Of a stretch of DNA of 64,000 nt, positions 42,880-52,987 are shown in pieces. The stretch's first letter is position 1, and every line of letters starts with the position of its first letter. Made by a program: the position numbers and the translations under genes. The notes under the pieces were generated by a model, which was not told the origin of the DNA, did not search any database, and saw nothing but the letters and a program-made list of their open reading frames with translations. The stretch covers positions 1 through 64,000 of the forward strand of contig NZ_JAAZQQ010000006.1 in the NCBI RefSeq assembly GCF_012395815.1, written 5' to 3'. This DNA comes from Roseicyclus persicicus (GTDB lineage: Bacteria; Pseudomonadota; Alphaproteobacteria; Rhodobacterales; Rhodobacteraceae).

Positions 42880-45681
42880 ATGAGCTTCGCATCCCGCCTG
42901 ACCCGCCACCCGATCCCGCATGTCCCCGACCGCGGGGCCGAGGCCTGGGCCGCGCTGCACGACGTGGCCCCCGAACTGCGCCCGCTGATCGAGGGCACCG
43001 CGGGATCGTCCCCCTACCTCGCCGGCCTGATCCGCAAGGAGGCGCACTGGCTCTCCCATGCCCTCGCGGACCCGCCCGAGGACACGATCACCGACCTGAT
43101 CGCCGAGGCCGCCGGGCTGGAGCCAGCCGAGCTCGACAGCGGCCTGCGGCGCCTGAAACGCCGCGCCGCCCTGGTCGTGGCGCTGGCCGACCTGGGCGGG
43201 CTCTGGGCGCTGCACACGGTCACGCAGGCCTGGACGGATTTCGCCGACGCCTGCCTCGGCGCGGCGCTTGTCGCCCATGTCGCGGCCGAGGCGCGGCGCG
43301 GCAAGCTGCCCGGCATGACCGAGGACGACGCCCGCCGCGACGGGGCGGGCATGGTCGCGCTGGCCATGGGCAAGATGGGGGCGGGGGAGCTGAACTATTC
43401 CTCCGACATCGACCTGATCTGCTTTTTCGACGACGAACGCTTCGATGCCGCCGACGCGATGGAGGCGCGCGCGGGCTTCATCCGGGCCACCCGGCGGCTG
43501 GCGGCCACGCTCGGCGACACCAATTCCGAGGGCTACGTGTTCCGCACCGACCTGCGGCTGCGCCCCGACGCGAGCGTGACACCGGTCTGCATCTCGCTTA
43601 CGGCGGCCGAGCGCTACTACGAGGCTGAGGGCCGGTCGTGGGAGCGGTCGGCCTACATCAAGGCGCGGCCGGCGGCGGGCGACATCGCGGCGGGCGAGCG
43701 GTTCCTCGAGACGCTGAAACCCTTCGTCTGGCGCCGGCACCTCGACTTCGCGATGGTGCAGGACACCATGGACATGCGGCAGAGGATCAGGGATCACAAG
43801 GGCTTGCACGGCGATCTTAAACTTGAGGGTCACAATCTCAAGCTCGGCGCCGGCGGCATCCGCGAGATCGAGTTCTTTGCCCAGACCCGGCAGCTGGTGG
43901 CCGGCGGCCGCGACCCCTCGCTCCGGTCGCGCCGCACGGTCAAGGCGCTGGCGGCGCTGGCGCGGGCGGGCTGGATCGAGGATGGCGTCGCCGCCGAGCT
44001 GGCCGAGCTCTACGCCCATCACCGCGAGATCGAGCATCGGGTGCAGATGATCGACGACGCCCAGACCCACAGCCTGCCGAAATCCGACGAAGGCTTCGAC
44101 CGGCTGGCGCGGCTCTGCGGCGAGGGCGACACGCGGGCCTTCCGCGCCCGTCTGGCCGAACGGCTGCGCCGGGTCGAGCAGCTGGCCGGCGACTTCTTCC
44201 AGCCGATGAAGGGCGAGCGCCGCCACGGCCCCGAGATCCCGCCCGCGCAGGCCGAGATCGTCGCGCGCTGGCCGAGCTACCCGGCGCTGCGCTCGGAACG
44301 CGGGCAGGCGATCTTCGAGCGGCTGAAGCCCGAGCTCCTGCACCGCTTCCAGCGCGCCGCGCGGCCCGAGGAGGCGCTGTCGAATTTCGACGGCTTTCTC
44401 AAGGGGCTGCCCGCTGGCGTGCAGCTGTTCTCGCTGTTCGAGGCGAACCCGCCGCTGGTGGACCTGATCGTCGACATCTGCGCCACCGCGCCGGGGCTGT
44501 CGCGCTACCTCAGCCGCAACTCGGGCGTGCTCGACGCGGTGCTCGACGGCCGCTTCTTCGCGCCTTGGCCCGGCGCGAGCGGGCTGTCGCGGGAGCTGTC
44601 GCGCCTGCTGGCGGGCCGCGACTACGAGCAGCAGCTGGACCTTGCCCGCCGCTGGCACAAGGATTGGCATTTCCGCATCGGCGTGCACCAGCTGCGCGGC
44701 CTGATCGACCCCGAGGAGGCCGCGGCGCACTACACCGACCTGGCCGAGGCCGTGCTGGCCGGGCTCTGGCCGGCGGTCTGCGCCGAGATCGCCCGCCGCC
44801 ACGGGCCCGCGCCGGGCCGGGGCGGGGCGGTGGTGGGCATGGGCAGCCTCGGCTCGGGGCGGATGAGCGCGGGCTCGGACCTCGACCTGATCGTGATCTA
44901 CGACCCCGCCGACGCCGAGATGAGCGAGGGCCGCCGCCCGCTCGACCCGCGCGGCTGGTACGCCAAGGCGACCAAGACGCTGATCACGGCCCTGTCCGCG
45001 CCCACGGCCGCGGGCAAGCTCTACGAGGTCGACATGCGGCTGCGCCCCTCGGGGCGGCAGGGGCCGGTGGCGACCTCGCTCGCGTCGTTCCGCACCTACC
45101 AGCGCGAGGAGGCCTGGACCTGGGAGCACATGGCCCTGACCCGGGCCAAGCCGCTGGCCGGCCCCGCCGCGCTCCGCGACGAGATCGAGGCGATCCGCCG
45201 CGCGGTCATCGCGGATAAGGCGGTGCCGGAGACGGTGCTGGCCGACGCCGCCGAGATGCGCGCGCGGCTGGCCGCGGCGGGGCGGGCGGGCAGCACCTGG
45301 GCGGTCAAGGACGGGGCCGGGGGGCTGCAGGACATCGAGCTGCTGGGCCAGGCCGTGGCGCTGGCCGCCGGCGCGCCCGACCGGGCGACCGCGGCGCAGC
45401 TGGCCCATGCCCCGGCGCTCGGCTGGCTCACGCCCGAGGACGTGGCGGCGCTGGCGGCCACCCATGCGCTGCAATCGCGCGTGCAGGGGGCGGCGCGGCT
45501 CCTGACCGACGAGGCGCTCGACCCCGACACGATCGGCGCGGGCGGGCAGGAGTTCCTCGCCCGTGTCGCGGGCCAGCCCTCGGCCGGGGCGCTGGCGTCG
45601 CATCTGGACGCGACGCGCGCCCTTGCCGCAGACAGGATCGAGGCCATCTTCGGCCCAGTGACCCCACAGGACAGCCCATGA
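42880..45681 (+). CDS. glnE: GlnE, glutamine synthetase adenylyltransferase/deadenylase
   Basis: GlnE adjusts glutamine synthetase activity by adding or removing AMP in response to PII signals. The 933-residue protein has two nucleotidyltransferase domains. The N-terminal one has ALGKMGAGELNYSSDIDLICFFD-type residues (near 165-185), the deadenylase site. The C-terminal one has GMGSLGSGRMSAGSDLDLIVIYD (near 650-675), the adenylylation site. A PII-linked helical region lies between. The start ATG 42880 has no clear ribosome site; an in-frame TTG upstream would add nine residues. Confidence 0.95.
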   Translation: MSFASRLTRHPIPHVPDRGAEAWAALHDVAPELRPLIEGTAGSSPYLAGLIRKEAHWLSHALADPPEDTITDLIAEAAGLEPAELDSGLRRLKRRAALVVALADLGGLWALHTVTQAWTDFADACLGAALVAHVAAEARRGKLPGMTEDDARRDGAGMVALAMGKMGAGELNYSSDIDLICFFDDERFDAADAMEARAGFIRATRRLAATLGDTNSEGYVFRTDLRLRPDASVTPVCISLTAAERYYEAEGRSWERSAYIKARPAAGDIAAGERFLETLKPFVWRRHLDFAMVQDTMDMRQRIRDHKGLHGDLKLEGHNLKLGAGGIREIEFFAQTRQLVAGGRDPSLRSRRTVKALAALARAGWIEDGVAAELAELYAHHREIEHRVQMIDDAQTHSLPKSDEGFDRLARLCGEGDTRAFRARLAERLRRVEQLAGDFFQPMKGERRHGPEIPPAQAEIVARWPSYPALRSERGQAIFERLKPELLHRFQRAARPEEALSNFDGFLKGLPAGVQLFSLFEANPPLVDLIVDICATAPGLSRYLSRNSGVLDAVLDGRFFAPWPGASGLSRELSRLLAGRDYEQQLDLARRWHKDWHFRIGVHQLRGLIDPEEAAAHYTDLAEAVLAGLWPAVCAEIARRHGPAPGRGGAVVGMGSLGSGRMSAGSDLDLIVIYDPADAEMSEGRRPLDPRGWYAKATKTLITALSAPTAAGKLYEVDMRLRPSGRQGPVATSLASFRTYQREEAWTWEHMALTRAKPLAGPAALRDEIEAIRRAVIADKAVPETVLADAAEMRARLAAAGRAGSTWAVKDGAGGLQDIELLGQAVALAAGAPDRATAAQLAHAPALGWLTPEDVAALAATHALQSRVQGAARLLTDEALDPDTIGAGGQEFLARVAGQPSAGALASHLDATRALAADRIEAIFGPVTPQDSP

Positions 45682-45962
45682 CCGACACCACCCGCAGCCG
45701 GGACCCGCACGACCCCAAGGGGCTGATCCGCGAGGCCTTCCGCATCGAGGGCATCAGCCCCGAGGAATGCCGGTCGATCTTCGTCGACTGGGCCTTGAGC
45801 CTCGCCGCCGCCGATCCGCGCCCGGCGCTCGGGGCGCTGCTGGCGCGTCACGCCGATGCGCCCGCGGGGCACCCGATGATCGCCGTGCTGCGGGAGGGGC
45901 TGGCCGACGAGCCCGCGCCGCGGCGCCGGGGCGGGCGGGCCGCGCGGGTGCCGGGCGGCTGA
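45678..45962 (+). CDS. Small conserved hypothetical protein after glnE
   Basis: The 94-residue ORF overlaps the glnE stop by four bases (ATGA), indicating co-translation. The core AFRIEGISPEECRSIFVDWALSL followed by a HPMIAVLREGL segment looks helical and soluble. I recognise no domain of known function. The tail is Arg/Gly-rich. Coupling to glnE hints at nitrogen metabolism, but this is inference. Confidence 0.7.
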   Translation: MTDTTRSRDPHDPKGLIREAFRIEGISPEECRSIFVDWALSLAAADPRPALGALLARHADAPAGHPMIAVLREGLADEPAPRRRGGRAARVPGG

Positions 45963-45965
45963 GGC

Positions 45966-46943
45966 TCAGCCCTTGTCCTTGCCCGAGGCGTGGGTGCCGC
46001 GCTCGCGGTAGGGCGTGGTGTTGTAATGCGCCCGGTAGCATTTCGAGAAATGCGACGGCGAGGCGAAGCCGCAGGCCAGCGCCACGTTGATGACGCTCAT
46101 GTCGGTCTGCATCAGCAGGTTGCGCGCCTTGGACAGGCGCAGCTCCATGTAATACCGCTTGGGGCTGCGGTTGAGGTAGCGGCGGAACAGGCGCTCCAGC
46201 TGCCGGGTCGACATGCCGACGTCGCGGGCCAGCGTCGCGGGGCTTATCGGTTCCTCGATGTTCTGTTCCATCATGCGGATGACCTGCCCCAGCTTGGGGT
46301 GGCGCACGCCGATGCGGGTGGGGATCGACAGGCGCTGGGTGTCCTGGTCGGTGCGGATCGCGCTGTAGATCAGCTGGTCGGCCACGAGGTTGGCGAGGTC
46401 CTCGCCGTGGTCGTCCGCGATCAGTTTCAGCATCAGGTCGATCGACGCGGTGCCGCCCGCGGTGGTGATGCGGTTGCCGTCGACCACGAAGACCGACTTG
46501 GTCAGCTTCACCTCCTCGAATTCCTCGGCGAAGCTGTCCTGGTTCTCCCAGTGGATGGTGGCGCGCTTGCCGTCCAGCAGCCCCGCCTTGGCCAGCGTGT
46601 AGCCCGCCGTGCAGAGCCCGCCGATGACCGCGCCCTTGCGCGCCTCGCGCCGCAGCCAGGACAGCACCTTGCGCGTGGTGGCGGCGGCCACGTCGATGCC
46701 GCCGCAGACCAGCACCGTGTCCTCGCGGTCGATCTCGTCGAGGTCGCTGTCGAGCTTGAAGCCGATCCCGGCCGAGCAGCGCGCCACGTCGCCGCCCTCG
46801 CCGACCAGCGTCCAGGTGTAGAGCGCCTCGCCCGACATCCGGTTGGCGATGCGCAGCGCCTCCACCGCGCTGGCAAAGCTCAGCATGGTGAACTGGTCCA
46901 GCAGGACGAAGACAAACCGCCTCGGGCCGCTGTGCTCTGGCAT
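45966..46943 (-). CDS. GlxA-type regulator (DJ-1/PfpI plus AraC domain)
   Basis: The 325-residue protein combines an N-terminal DJ-1/PfpI-like domain (about 8-180, [25 protein letters not shown], with the nucleophile-elbow Cys in [18 protein letters not shown]) and a C-terminal AraC pair of helix-turn-helices (about 220-320, [24 protein letters not shown] and [24 protein letters not shown]). This is the GlxA/FtrA group, which in related bacteria regulates betaine, carnitine or choline use. The target here is unknown. It is divergent from the DAHP synthase gene. Confidence 0.9.
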   Translation of the reverse strand: MPEHSGPRRFVFVLLDQFTMLSFASAVEALRIANRMSGEALYTWTLVGEGGDVARCSAGIGFKLDSDLDEIDREDTVLVCGGIDVAAATTRKVLSWLRREARKGAVIGGLCTAGYTLAKAGLLDGKRATIHWENQDSFAEEFEEVKLTKSVFVVDGNRITTAGGTASIDLMLKLIADDHGEDLANLVADQLIYSAIRTDQDTQRLSIPTRIGVRHPKLGQVIRMMEQNIEEPISPATLARDVGMSTRQLERLFRRYLNRSPKRYYMELRLSKARNLLMQTDMSVINVALACGFASPSHFSKCYRAHYNTTPYRERGTHASGKDKG

Positions 46944-47051
46944 CTGTCGCCTCTGTCCAACGCGTCGCGGGGCACCCTGTCGCCCGGCGGTCCTTGAGCG
47001 AAAGCAGGTTTTTTCAGCGGGTGCAATCCCCGGGGGCGGCGAATTTGGGCA

Positions 47052-47080
47052 TTGGAAGCACGGCGGGGGCAGCCTATAAG
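47052..47080 (+). promoter_or_regulatory. Putative promoter of the DAHP synthase gene
   Basis: TTGGAA (47052-47057), a 17-base spacer and TATAAG (47075-47080) lie 36 bases before the start codon. A full AAGGAGGTG Shine-Dalgarno (47101-47109) precedes the ATG. The -10 is good and the -35 moderate. Confidence 0.5.
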
Positions 47081-47116
47081 CGGCCCCCGAGACGAGAGCC
47101 AAGGAGGTGCAGCGCC

Positions 47117-48496
47117 ATGACCCGAGCGACCGGAGCGGCCTGGACGAAGACCGACTGGCGCGCCAAGCCGCGCGTGCAGATGCCCGACTACCCCGATGCC
47201 GCCGCGCTGGCCGCCGTCGAGACGCAGCTGTCCAAGTATCCGCCGCTGGTCTTTGCGGGCGAGGCGCGCCGCCTGAAGAAGGCGCTGGCCGCCGCCGCGC
47301 GCGGCGACGCCTTCCTGCTGCAGGGCGGCGACTGCGCCGAAAGCTTTGCCGAGTTCTCGGCCGACAACATCCGCGACACCTTCAAGGTGCTGCTGCAGAT
47401 GGCCATGGTCCTGACCTACGGCGCCAAGGTGCCGGTGGTGAAGGTGGGCCGCATGGCCGGCCAGTTCGCCAAGCCGCGCTCGGCCCCGATGGAGATGGTG
47501 AACGGCGTCGAGATGCCGTCCTACAAGGGCGACATCATCAATGACATCGCCCCCACGCGCGAGGCGCGCATCCCCGACCCGACGCGGATGCTGCAGGCCT
47601 ACACGCAGGCCGCGGCCTCGCTGAACCTGCTGCGCGCCTTCTCGACCGGGGGCTTCGCCGACATCCACCGGGTGCACAGCTGGACGCTCGGCTTCACCGA
47701 CCATGACGACGCGGAAAAATACCGCGACATGGCGAACCGGATCCAGGACAGCCTCGACTTCATGGCCGCCGCGGGCCTGACGGGCGAGACCAACCACGAG
47801 CTGTCGACGGTCGATTTCTACACCTCTCACGAGGCGCTGCTGCTGGAATACGAAGAGGCGCTCTGCCGGCTCGACAGCACCTCGGGCAAGTGGCTGGCGG
47901 GGTCTGGCCACATGATCTGGATCGGCGACCGCACGCGCCAGCCCGACGGCGCCCACGTGGAATTCTGCCGCGGCGTGCTGAATCCGATCGGGCTCAAGTG
48001 CGGCCCGACCACCACCGAGGAGGACCTCAAGGTCCTGATGGCCAAGCTCAACCCCGAGAACGAGCCCGGCCGCCTGACGCTGATCGCGCGCTTCGGCGCG
48101 GGCAAGGTGGGCGACCACCTGCCGCGGCTGATCAAGGCGGTCAAGGCCGAGGGCGCCAACGTGCTGTGGTCCTGCGACCCGATGCACGGCAACGTCATCA
48201 AGTCGTCCTCGGGCTACAAGACCCGGCCCTTCGACTCGATCCTGCGCGAGGTGCAGGAGTTCTTCGCCATCCACCGCGCCGAGGGCACGGTGCCGGGCGG
48301 GGTGCATTTCGAGATGACCGGCAAGGACGTGACCGAGTGCACCGGCGGGATGCGGGCCGTGACCGACGAGGATCTGTCCTCGCGCTACCACACCGCCTGC
48401 GACCCGCGGCTGAACGCCTCGCAGTCGCTTGAACTGGCCTTCCTCGTCGCCGAGGAGCTGCAGAAAAGCCGCCAGGCGCTGCGCGCGGTCGGCTGA
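47117..48496 (+). CDS. Class II (plant-type) 3-deoxy-7-phosphoheptulonate synthase
   Basis: This enzyme condenses phosphoenolpyruvate and erythrose 4-phosphate, the first step of aromatic amino acid synthesis. The 459-residue product matches the plant/AroF-II class. Key segments are [76 protein letters not shown] and [15 protein letters not shown]. Start and ribosome site are excellent. An aroQ gene occurs separately at 63504. Confidence 0.96.
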   Translation: MTRATGAAWTKTDWRAKPRVQMPDYPDAAALAAVETQLSKYPPLVFAGEARRLKKALAAAARGDAFLLQGGDCAESFAEFSADNIRDTFKVLLQMAMVLTYGAKVPVVKVGRMAGQFAKPRSAPMEMVNGVEMPSYKGDIINDIAPTREARIPDPTRMLQAYTQAAASLNLLRAFSTGGFADIHRVHSWTLGFTDHDDAEKYRDMANRIQDSLDFMAAAGLTGETNHELSTVDFYTSHEALLLEYEEALCRLDSTSGKWLAGSGHMIWIGDRTRQPDGAHVEFCRGVLNPIGLKCGPTTTEEDLKVLMAKLNPENEPGRLTLIARFGAGKVGDHLPRLIKAVKAEGANVLWSCDPMHGNVIKSSSGYKTRPFDSILREVQEFFAIHRAEGTVPGGVHFEMTGKDVTECTGGMRAVTDEDLSSRYHTACDPRLNASQSLELAFLVAEELQKSRQALRAVG

Positions 48497-48499
48497 TCC

Positions 48500-49024
48500 T
48501 CAGGCGCGTCCGCCCGCGATGACGCGCAGGGCGGGCGCGGCCTTCGGTGGGGCTGCAGGGTGACGGGCGGTGTCGCCCGTCGCGGGCAGCCCGTCGAGGC
48601 AGAGCAGCAGGCGCGTCACCATCCCCTGCCCATCCGCCAGCGGCATCAGCGCCAGCGCGCCGCGGCCCGCGGGCGTGGCCAGCCGCAGCGTCACCACCCG
48701 CGGGGTATCCAGCGCCGCGTTGGCCAGCGCCTCCAGCCGCGCGCGGTCCTCGGGCGCGACCAGCACCCTGAGCGGCATCCCCCGCGCCTCGCCGCCCAGC
48801 AGCCGCGCCAGCCGCCGCCCGCCGAGCCGGAACCGGAGCCGCCCGCCCGCGTCGCGCGCCACGATCCCGAGATCGGGAAGCCAGGGCGCCAGCGCCTCGG
48901 GGTCGAGGTCGGCGCGCGCGGGCACCGCGCGGCCCCGGCACAGCCCGCGCCAGTGGCCCAGCACCGCCGCCAGCCCCGGCGGCAGGGCCGCGCCGCCCGC
49001 CTCGTCGATCCGTGCGCGATCCAT
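48500..49024 (-). CDS. PAS-domain (PAS_5-like) protein
   Basis: The product (174 residues from ATG 49024) looks like the single-domain PAS_5 proteins common in alphaproteobacteria: WRGLCRGRAVPARADLDPEALAPWLPDLGIVARD, LRFRLGGRRLARLLGGEARGMPLRVLVAPEDR, then a C-terminal beta-rich region. No output domain is present. I chose 49024 because GGGAGGGG lies about 6-8 bases before it; ATG 49030 and TTG 49102 are alternatives. Its role is unknown. Confidence 0.7.
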   Translation of the reverse strand: MDRARIDEAGGAALPPGLAAVLGHWRGLCRGRAVPARADLDPEALAPWLPDLGIVARDAGGRLRFRLGGRRLARLLGGEARGMPLRVLVAPEDRARLEALANAALDTPRVVTLRLATPAGRGALALMPLADGQGMVTRLLLCLDGLPATGDTARHPAAPPKAAPALRVIAGGRA

Positions 49025-49150
49025 CGCCATCCCCTCCCGGCCGGGCGCGGGGGCGCCCCCGGGGGCGGGTTCCTTGACGCTGCGGCCGAATTGCTTACCC
49101 AATCGAGACTACACCGGCGGGAAGGGTCCGGGCAGGGGGAGAGTTAACGA

Positions 49151-50059
49151 ATGGTTAACGGCAGCGCGCGGGGCGGGATCGCCTCGATGACGGGCTTTGC
49201 CGCGCGCGAGGGCGGCGACGGGCAGGGCAATGGCTGGAGCTGGGAGCTGCGCTCGGTCAACGGGCGCGGGCTCGACCTGCGGCTGCGGCTGCCCGAGGGC
49301 CTCGGCGCGCTCGAGGCGCCCCTGCGCAAGCGCCTGTCCGAGGTGGTCACGCGCGGCTCCGTCACCCTGTCCCTGCGCGTCAGCCGCGAGACCGGCGCGC
49401 AAGCCGCGGCGCTCGACCCCGCGCGGCTGGCGGCGGCGCTGGCGCAGCTGGCCCAGATCCGCGCCGCCGCGGATCAGGCGGGTGTCGCGACCGCGCCGGT
49501 CAGCCCGGCCGAGATCCTGTCCCTGCGCGGGCTGTCCGATCCGGGCGAGGGCCCGGGCCTGCCCGCGGCCGAGACGCTCATGGCCGATGCCGAGCCGCTG
49601 CTGTCGGCCTTCGACGCGATGCGCCTGTCGGAAGGGGCGGCGATCGCGGCGGTTCTGGCCGGCCAGATGGACCGCATCGCGGCGCTGGTCGAGGCCGCGG
49701 GGACCGCCGCCGCCGCCCGGGCCGAGCCGCAGGCCGCGCGCCTGCGGGCCGCCGTCGAGACGGTGCTCGCCACCGCCGACCTCGACCCCGCGCGGCTGGC
49801 GCAGGAGGTGGCGCTGCTCGCCGTCAAGACCGACGTCACCGAGGAGATCGACCGCCTGCGCGCCCATGTCGCCGCCGCGCGCGCCCTTCTGGCCGAGGGC
49901 GGGCCGGTGGGGCGCAAGCTCGACTTCCTGATGCAGGAGTTCAACCGCGAGGCCAACACGCTGTGTTCCAAGTCGCAGGATGCCGCGCTGACGGCCATCG
50001 GGCTTGACCTCAAACTGGCCATCGACCAGACCCGCGAGCAGGTCCAGAACGTGGAGTGA
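49151..50059 (+). CDS. YicC/YloC-family endoribonuclease
   Basis: YicC proteins are endoribonucleases implicated in small-RNA turnover. The 302-residue product has the N-terminal SMTGFA signature (here after a 12-residue lead [12 protein letters not shown]), [19 protein letters not shown], and the C-terminal [24 protein letters not shown] with [12 protein letters not shown]. The ATG has GGGAGAG upstream. The gene is followed by gmk two bases later, a pairing seen in many bacteria. Confidence 0.94.
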   Translation: MVNGSARGGIASMTGFAAREGGDGQGNGWSWELRSVNGRGLDLRLRLPEGLGALEAPLRKRLSEVVTRGSVTLSLRVSRETGAQAAALDPARLAAALAQLAQIRAAADQAGVATAPVSPAEILSLRGLSDPGEGPGLPAAETLMADAEPLLSAFDAMRLSEGAAIAAVLAGQMDRIAALVEAAGTAAAARAEPQAARLRAAVETVLATADLDPARLAQEVALLAVKTDVTEEIDRLRAHVAAARALLAEGGPVGRKLDFLMQEFNREANTLCSKSQDAALTAIGLDLKLAIDQTREQVQNVE

Positions 50060-50061
50060 GC

Positions 50062-50718
50062 ATGGCTGCCGCGACAGTCCCCCGCCGGGGGCTCCTGATC
50101 ATCCTGTCCTCGCCGTCGGGCGCCGGCAAGTCGACGCTGGCGCGCCGGCTGATGGCCTGGGACCCGACGCTGAGCTTTTCCGTCTCGGCCACGACCCGCA
50201 CGCCGCGGCCGGGCGAGGTGGACGGCAAGGACTACCATTTCCTGACCGAACCGGCCTTCAAGGCGCTGGTGGCGGACGGGGCGATGCTGGAACACGCCCA
50301 TGTCTTCGGCAATTTCTACGGCTCGCCCATGGCGCCGGTGGCCGAGGCGATCGACGCGGGCCGCGACGTGCTGTTCGACATCGACTGGCAGGGCGCGCAG
50401 CAGATCCGCAACTCGGCGCTGGGGCGGCACACGCTGTCGATCTTCATCCTGCCGCCCTCGATCCCCGAGCTGAAGCGGCGGCTGGTGAGCCGCGGGCAGG
50501 ACGGGCCCGAGGTGATCGCCAAGCGGATGCAGAAAAGCTGGGACGAGATCAGCCACTGGGACGGCTACGACTACGTGCTGGTCAACGACGACCTCGACGC
50601 GACCTTCGACCGGCTCCGCACCATCGTGACCGCGGAACGCCTGCGCCGCGCCCAGCAGCCGGGGCTGGCGGGCCATGTGCGCCGGCTGCACGACGAATTC
50701 CTGGAGGACCAGCCATGA
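50062..50718 (+). CDS. gmk: Gmk, guanylate kinase
   Basis: Gmk converts GMP to GDP. The 218-residue protein has the P-loop [11 protein letters not shown] (about 19-29), the GMP-binding block [29 protein letters not shown] and [11 protein letters not shown]. The ATG at 50062 follows the yicC stop by two bases, with the ribosome site inside yicC. It overlaps the next gene by four bases. Confidence 0.97.
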   Translation: MAAATVPRRGLLIILSSPSGAGKSTLARRLMAWDPTLSFSVSATTRTPRPGEVDGKDYHFLTEPAFKALVADGAMLEHAHVFGNFYGSPMAPVAEAIDAGRDVLFDIDWQGAQQIRNSALGRHTLSIFILPPSIPELKRRLVSRGQDGPEVIAKRMQKSWDEISHWDGYDYVLVNDDLDATFDRLRTIVTAERLRRAQQPGLAGHVRRLHDEFLEDQP

Positions 50719-51233
50719 TCTACGCCCTCGACGGCCTCGCGCCGCAGATCGACGCCGACACCTGGGTCGCGCCGTCCGCCAACGTCATCGGCCGCGTGGT
50801 GCTGGAGGCGGGCGCGAGCGTCTGGTTCGGCGCCACGCTCCGCGGCGACAACGAGGAGATCCGCGTGGGCGCCGGGTCGAACGTGCAGGAAAACTGCGTG
50901 TTCCATACCGACATGGGCTTTCCCCTGACCATCGGGCAGAACTGCACCATCGGGCACAAGGCGATGCTGCATGGCTGCACCATCGGCGACGGGTCGCTGG
51001 TGGGGATGGGCGCCACGATCCTGAACGGCGCGGTGATCGGCAAGGGCTGCCTGATCGGGGCGATGGCGCTGATCCCCGAAGGCAAGGTGATCCCCGACGG
51101 GTCGCTGGTGATGGGGATGCCCGGCAAGGTGGTGCGCGAGCTCGACGAGGCGGCAAAGGCCCGCCTGTTGGCCTCGGCCGCCCATTACAGCGCCCGGATG
51201 CGGCGGTTCCGCGAGGGGCTGGTGCCGGTCTGA
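50715..51233 (+). CDS. Gamma-carbonic anhydrase family protein
   Basis: The 172-residue protein is a left-handed beta-helix of hexapeptide repeats of the gamma-CA/YrdA group. Three histidines placed as metal ligands are visible ([18 protein letters not shown]), so metal binding is likely. Actual carbonic anhydrase activity is not demonstrable from sequence, because many members are inactive. The C-terminal helix ([28 protein letters not shown]) is typical. It overlaps gmk. Confidence 0.92.
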   Translation: MIYALDGLAPQIDADTWVAPSANVIGRVVLEAGASVWFGATLRGDNEEIRVGAGSNVQENCVFHTDMGFPLTIGQNCTIGHKAMLHGCTIGDGSLVGMGATILNGAVIGKGCLIGAMALIPEGKVIPDGSLVMGMPGKVVRELDEAAKARLLASAAHYSARMRRFREGLVPV

Positions 51234-51243
51234 GCCCGGGGGC

Positions 51244-51867
51244 TCAGGCGGTCGACATCGCCAGCCCGTCCTCGCGCGCGACGTAGTTCACCGTCAGGTC
51301 GAGCGGTGTCACCGCGGCGTGGAGCGCGGCGAACTGCGCCTCGGCCGCGCGCAGCCGGCGGCCCGCCGCGCCCATGCCGAAGCGCAGCACCGACCACAGC
51401 GCCTCGTCCAGCGCGACGCGCGGGCCCGTGGCCTCGAGCCGCCACTGGCCGCCGGGGTCGGTGCGCAACGCCACCGTGCCGCCCATCGGCAGCGCGGTCT
51501 CGGCGCAGAGGATCATCAGGTAGCCGAGTTTCACCTGCAGCCGGGGCAGGTCCGCGCCCACGCCCCAGTCGACCGACAGGCGCGCGCCCTGCCACGGCGC
51601 CTCGGCGGTCTGGCGGGCCTCGCGCGCGCCGAGCACCTGCGCCGGCCCCGCGGCGCCGAAGGCGATGCGCAGGAATCGCATCCGCGCCTGCGCATCGCGC
51701 ACCGCGTCGCGGATCAGCTCCATTTCCGGGCCGCGGACCGAGCCCGTCATCTCCAGCAGTTCCACCCCGTTGCCGATCGCGCCCAGCGGGTTTACGAGGT
51801 CGTGGCAGAGCCGCGAGCCGATCAGGTCGGCGAGGCTCTGGGCGCCATGCGGCGACTGGTCATTCAT
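51244..51867 (-). CDS. chpT: ChpT, histidine phosphotransferase
   Basis: ChpT relays phosphate from CckA to CtrA and CpdR in the alphaproteobacterial cell-cycle or motility phosphorelay. The 207-residue product has the dimerisation/phosphotransfer helix LIGSRLCHDLVNPLGAIGNGVELLEM with the likely phospho-His22, and a degenerate HATPase-like C-terminal domain without nucleotide motifs, as expected. In Rhodobacteraceae this relay typically controls motility and gene transfer agents rather than viability. It is divergent from the DUF3553 gene with 15 bases between the start codons. Confidence 0.92.
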   Translation of the reverse strand: MNDQSPHGAQSLADLIGSRLCHDLVNPLGAIGNGVELLEMTGSVRGPEMELIRDAVRDAQARMRFLRIAFGAAGPAQVLGAREARQTAEAPWQGARLSVDWGVGADLPRLQVKLGYLMILCAETALPMGGTVALRTDPGGQWRLEATGPRVALDEALWSVLRFGMGAAGRRLRAAEAQFAALHAAVTPLDLTVNYVAREDGLAMSTA

Positions 51868-51882
51868 GGGGCGGGCCTTTCC

Positions 51883-52068
51883 ATGCCGGACGATCTGAGC
51901 GCGATCCTGGAGCCGGGCATGTTCGTGCGCGCCCCCGACCGGCCCGATTGGGGGCTGGGCCAGGTGCAGTCGAACGTCGGCGGCAAGGTCACGGTGAATT
52001 TCGAGAACGAGGGCAAGCTCGTGCTCGACGCGCGCAACGTGGCGCTGGTGCTTGCCTTCCTCGATTGA
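51883..52068 (+). CDS. DUF3553 small protein
   Basis: The 61-residue protein contains LEPGMFVRAPDRPDWGLGQVQSNVGGKVTVNFENEGK, a small SH3-like/CarD-like beta barrel known as DUF3553. Such domains are found in UvrD-type helicases and stand-alone proteins and may bind nucleic acid or protein. It lies head-to-head with chpT, 15 bases apart, so the two must have overlapping promoters. Function not established. Confidence 0.85.
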   Translation: MPDDLSAILEPGMFVRAPDRPDWGLGQVQSNVGGKVTVNFENEGKLVLDARNVALVLAFLD

Positions 52069-52216
52069 GCCATCTCGTCCTCGCCTGCGGATGCCCCGAC
52101 CGTGGCACGGCCCGGTTAACACGAGTTTAACGCGGCGGCGGCGGCGGTTTGCAAGCCCGCGCGGGGCTGCTAAAGGCGCATCTCACGGGGCACAGCCAGC
52201 CGCGCGCGGGGCGCAG

Positions 52217-52987
52217 ATGCAGATCGACGACAGCCATTTCGAGCTCTGCCTCGCCGGCAGCGAGGCCGATCTCCATGCGGCGCAGCGCCTGCGCTACGAG
52301 GTGTTCGTGGCGGAACTCGGCGGCGACGGGCCGATGGTGGACCACGACGCGCGGCTGGAGGCCGACCGCTTCGACGCGCATTTCGACCACCTGCTCCTGC
52401 GCGACCTGCGCCGGCCCGAGGGCGACCGCGTCGTCGGCGTCTACCGGGTGATGACCGAGGCGGGGGCGGCAGCGGCCGGGCAGTTCTATTCCGAGGACGA
52501 ATACGACCTGTCGCCCTTGCGCGCCTCGGGGCGGCGTCTGCTGGAACTCGGCCGGTCCTGCGTGCACCGCGACTACCGCGGCGGGACGGCGATGATGCAT
52601 CTCTGGGCGGGGCTGGCCGACTACATCGCCGCGCGCGGGATCGAGGTGATGTTCGGCGTGGCAAGCTTCCACGGGCTCGACCCCGCGCCGCTGGCGGGGC
52701 CCCTGTCGCTGCTGCACCACCGCCACCTGGCCCCGGCCGAGCTGCGCCCGGTGGCGCGGGCGGACGGGTTCCAGCGCATGGACCTGGTCGCCGAGGCCGC
52801 GCTGGACCGGCCCGCCGCGATCCGGGGCATCCCGGCGCTGATCAAGGCGTATCTGCGGCTGGGCGGCTTCGTGGGGCAGGGGGCCTATGTCGACCGGGCC
52901 TTCAACTGCATCGACGTCTGCCTCGTGATGGATGTCGCCCGCATCCCCGACCGGGCGCGCGCGCTCTACCAGCGGGGGGCGGCATGA
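52217..52987 (+). CDS. olsB: OlsB, ornithine N-acyltransferase
   Basis: OlsB attaches a 3-hydroxyacyl chain to ornithine, giving lyso-ornithine lipid. The 256-residue protein matches the OlsB/hemolysin-like acyltransferase family: LRYEVFVAELGGDG, GVYRVMTEAGAAAAGQFYSEDEYDLS, LELGRSCVHRDYRGG and GVASFHG. The start ATG lies about 150 bases after the DUF3553 gene. It overlaps olsA by four bases. Confidence 0.93.
   Translation: MQIDDSHFELCLAGSEADLHAAQRLRYEVFVAELGGDGPMVDHDARLEADRFDAHFDHLLLRDLRRPEGDRVVGVYRVMTEAGAAAAGQFYSEDEYDLSPLRASGRRLLELGRSCVHRDYRGGTAMMHLWAGLADYIAARGIEVMFGVASFHGLDPAPLAGPLSLLHHRHLAPAELRPVARADGFQRMDLVAEAALDRPAAIRGIPALIKAYLRLGGFVGQGAYVDRAFNCIDVCLVMDVARIPDRARALYQRGAA

Noticed and set aside
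40042-45603. Open frame of 1853 codons on the minus strand
   Set aside because: It runs antisense to lpxI, lpxB, the YbaK gene and glnE, all of which have clear family motifs. It is an artefact of GC-rich codon use and is Arg/Gly/Ala-rich without domains.
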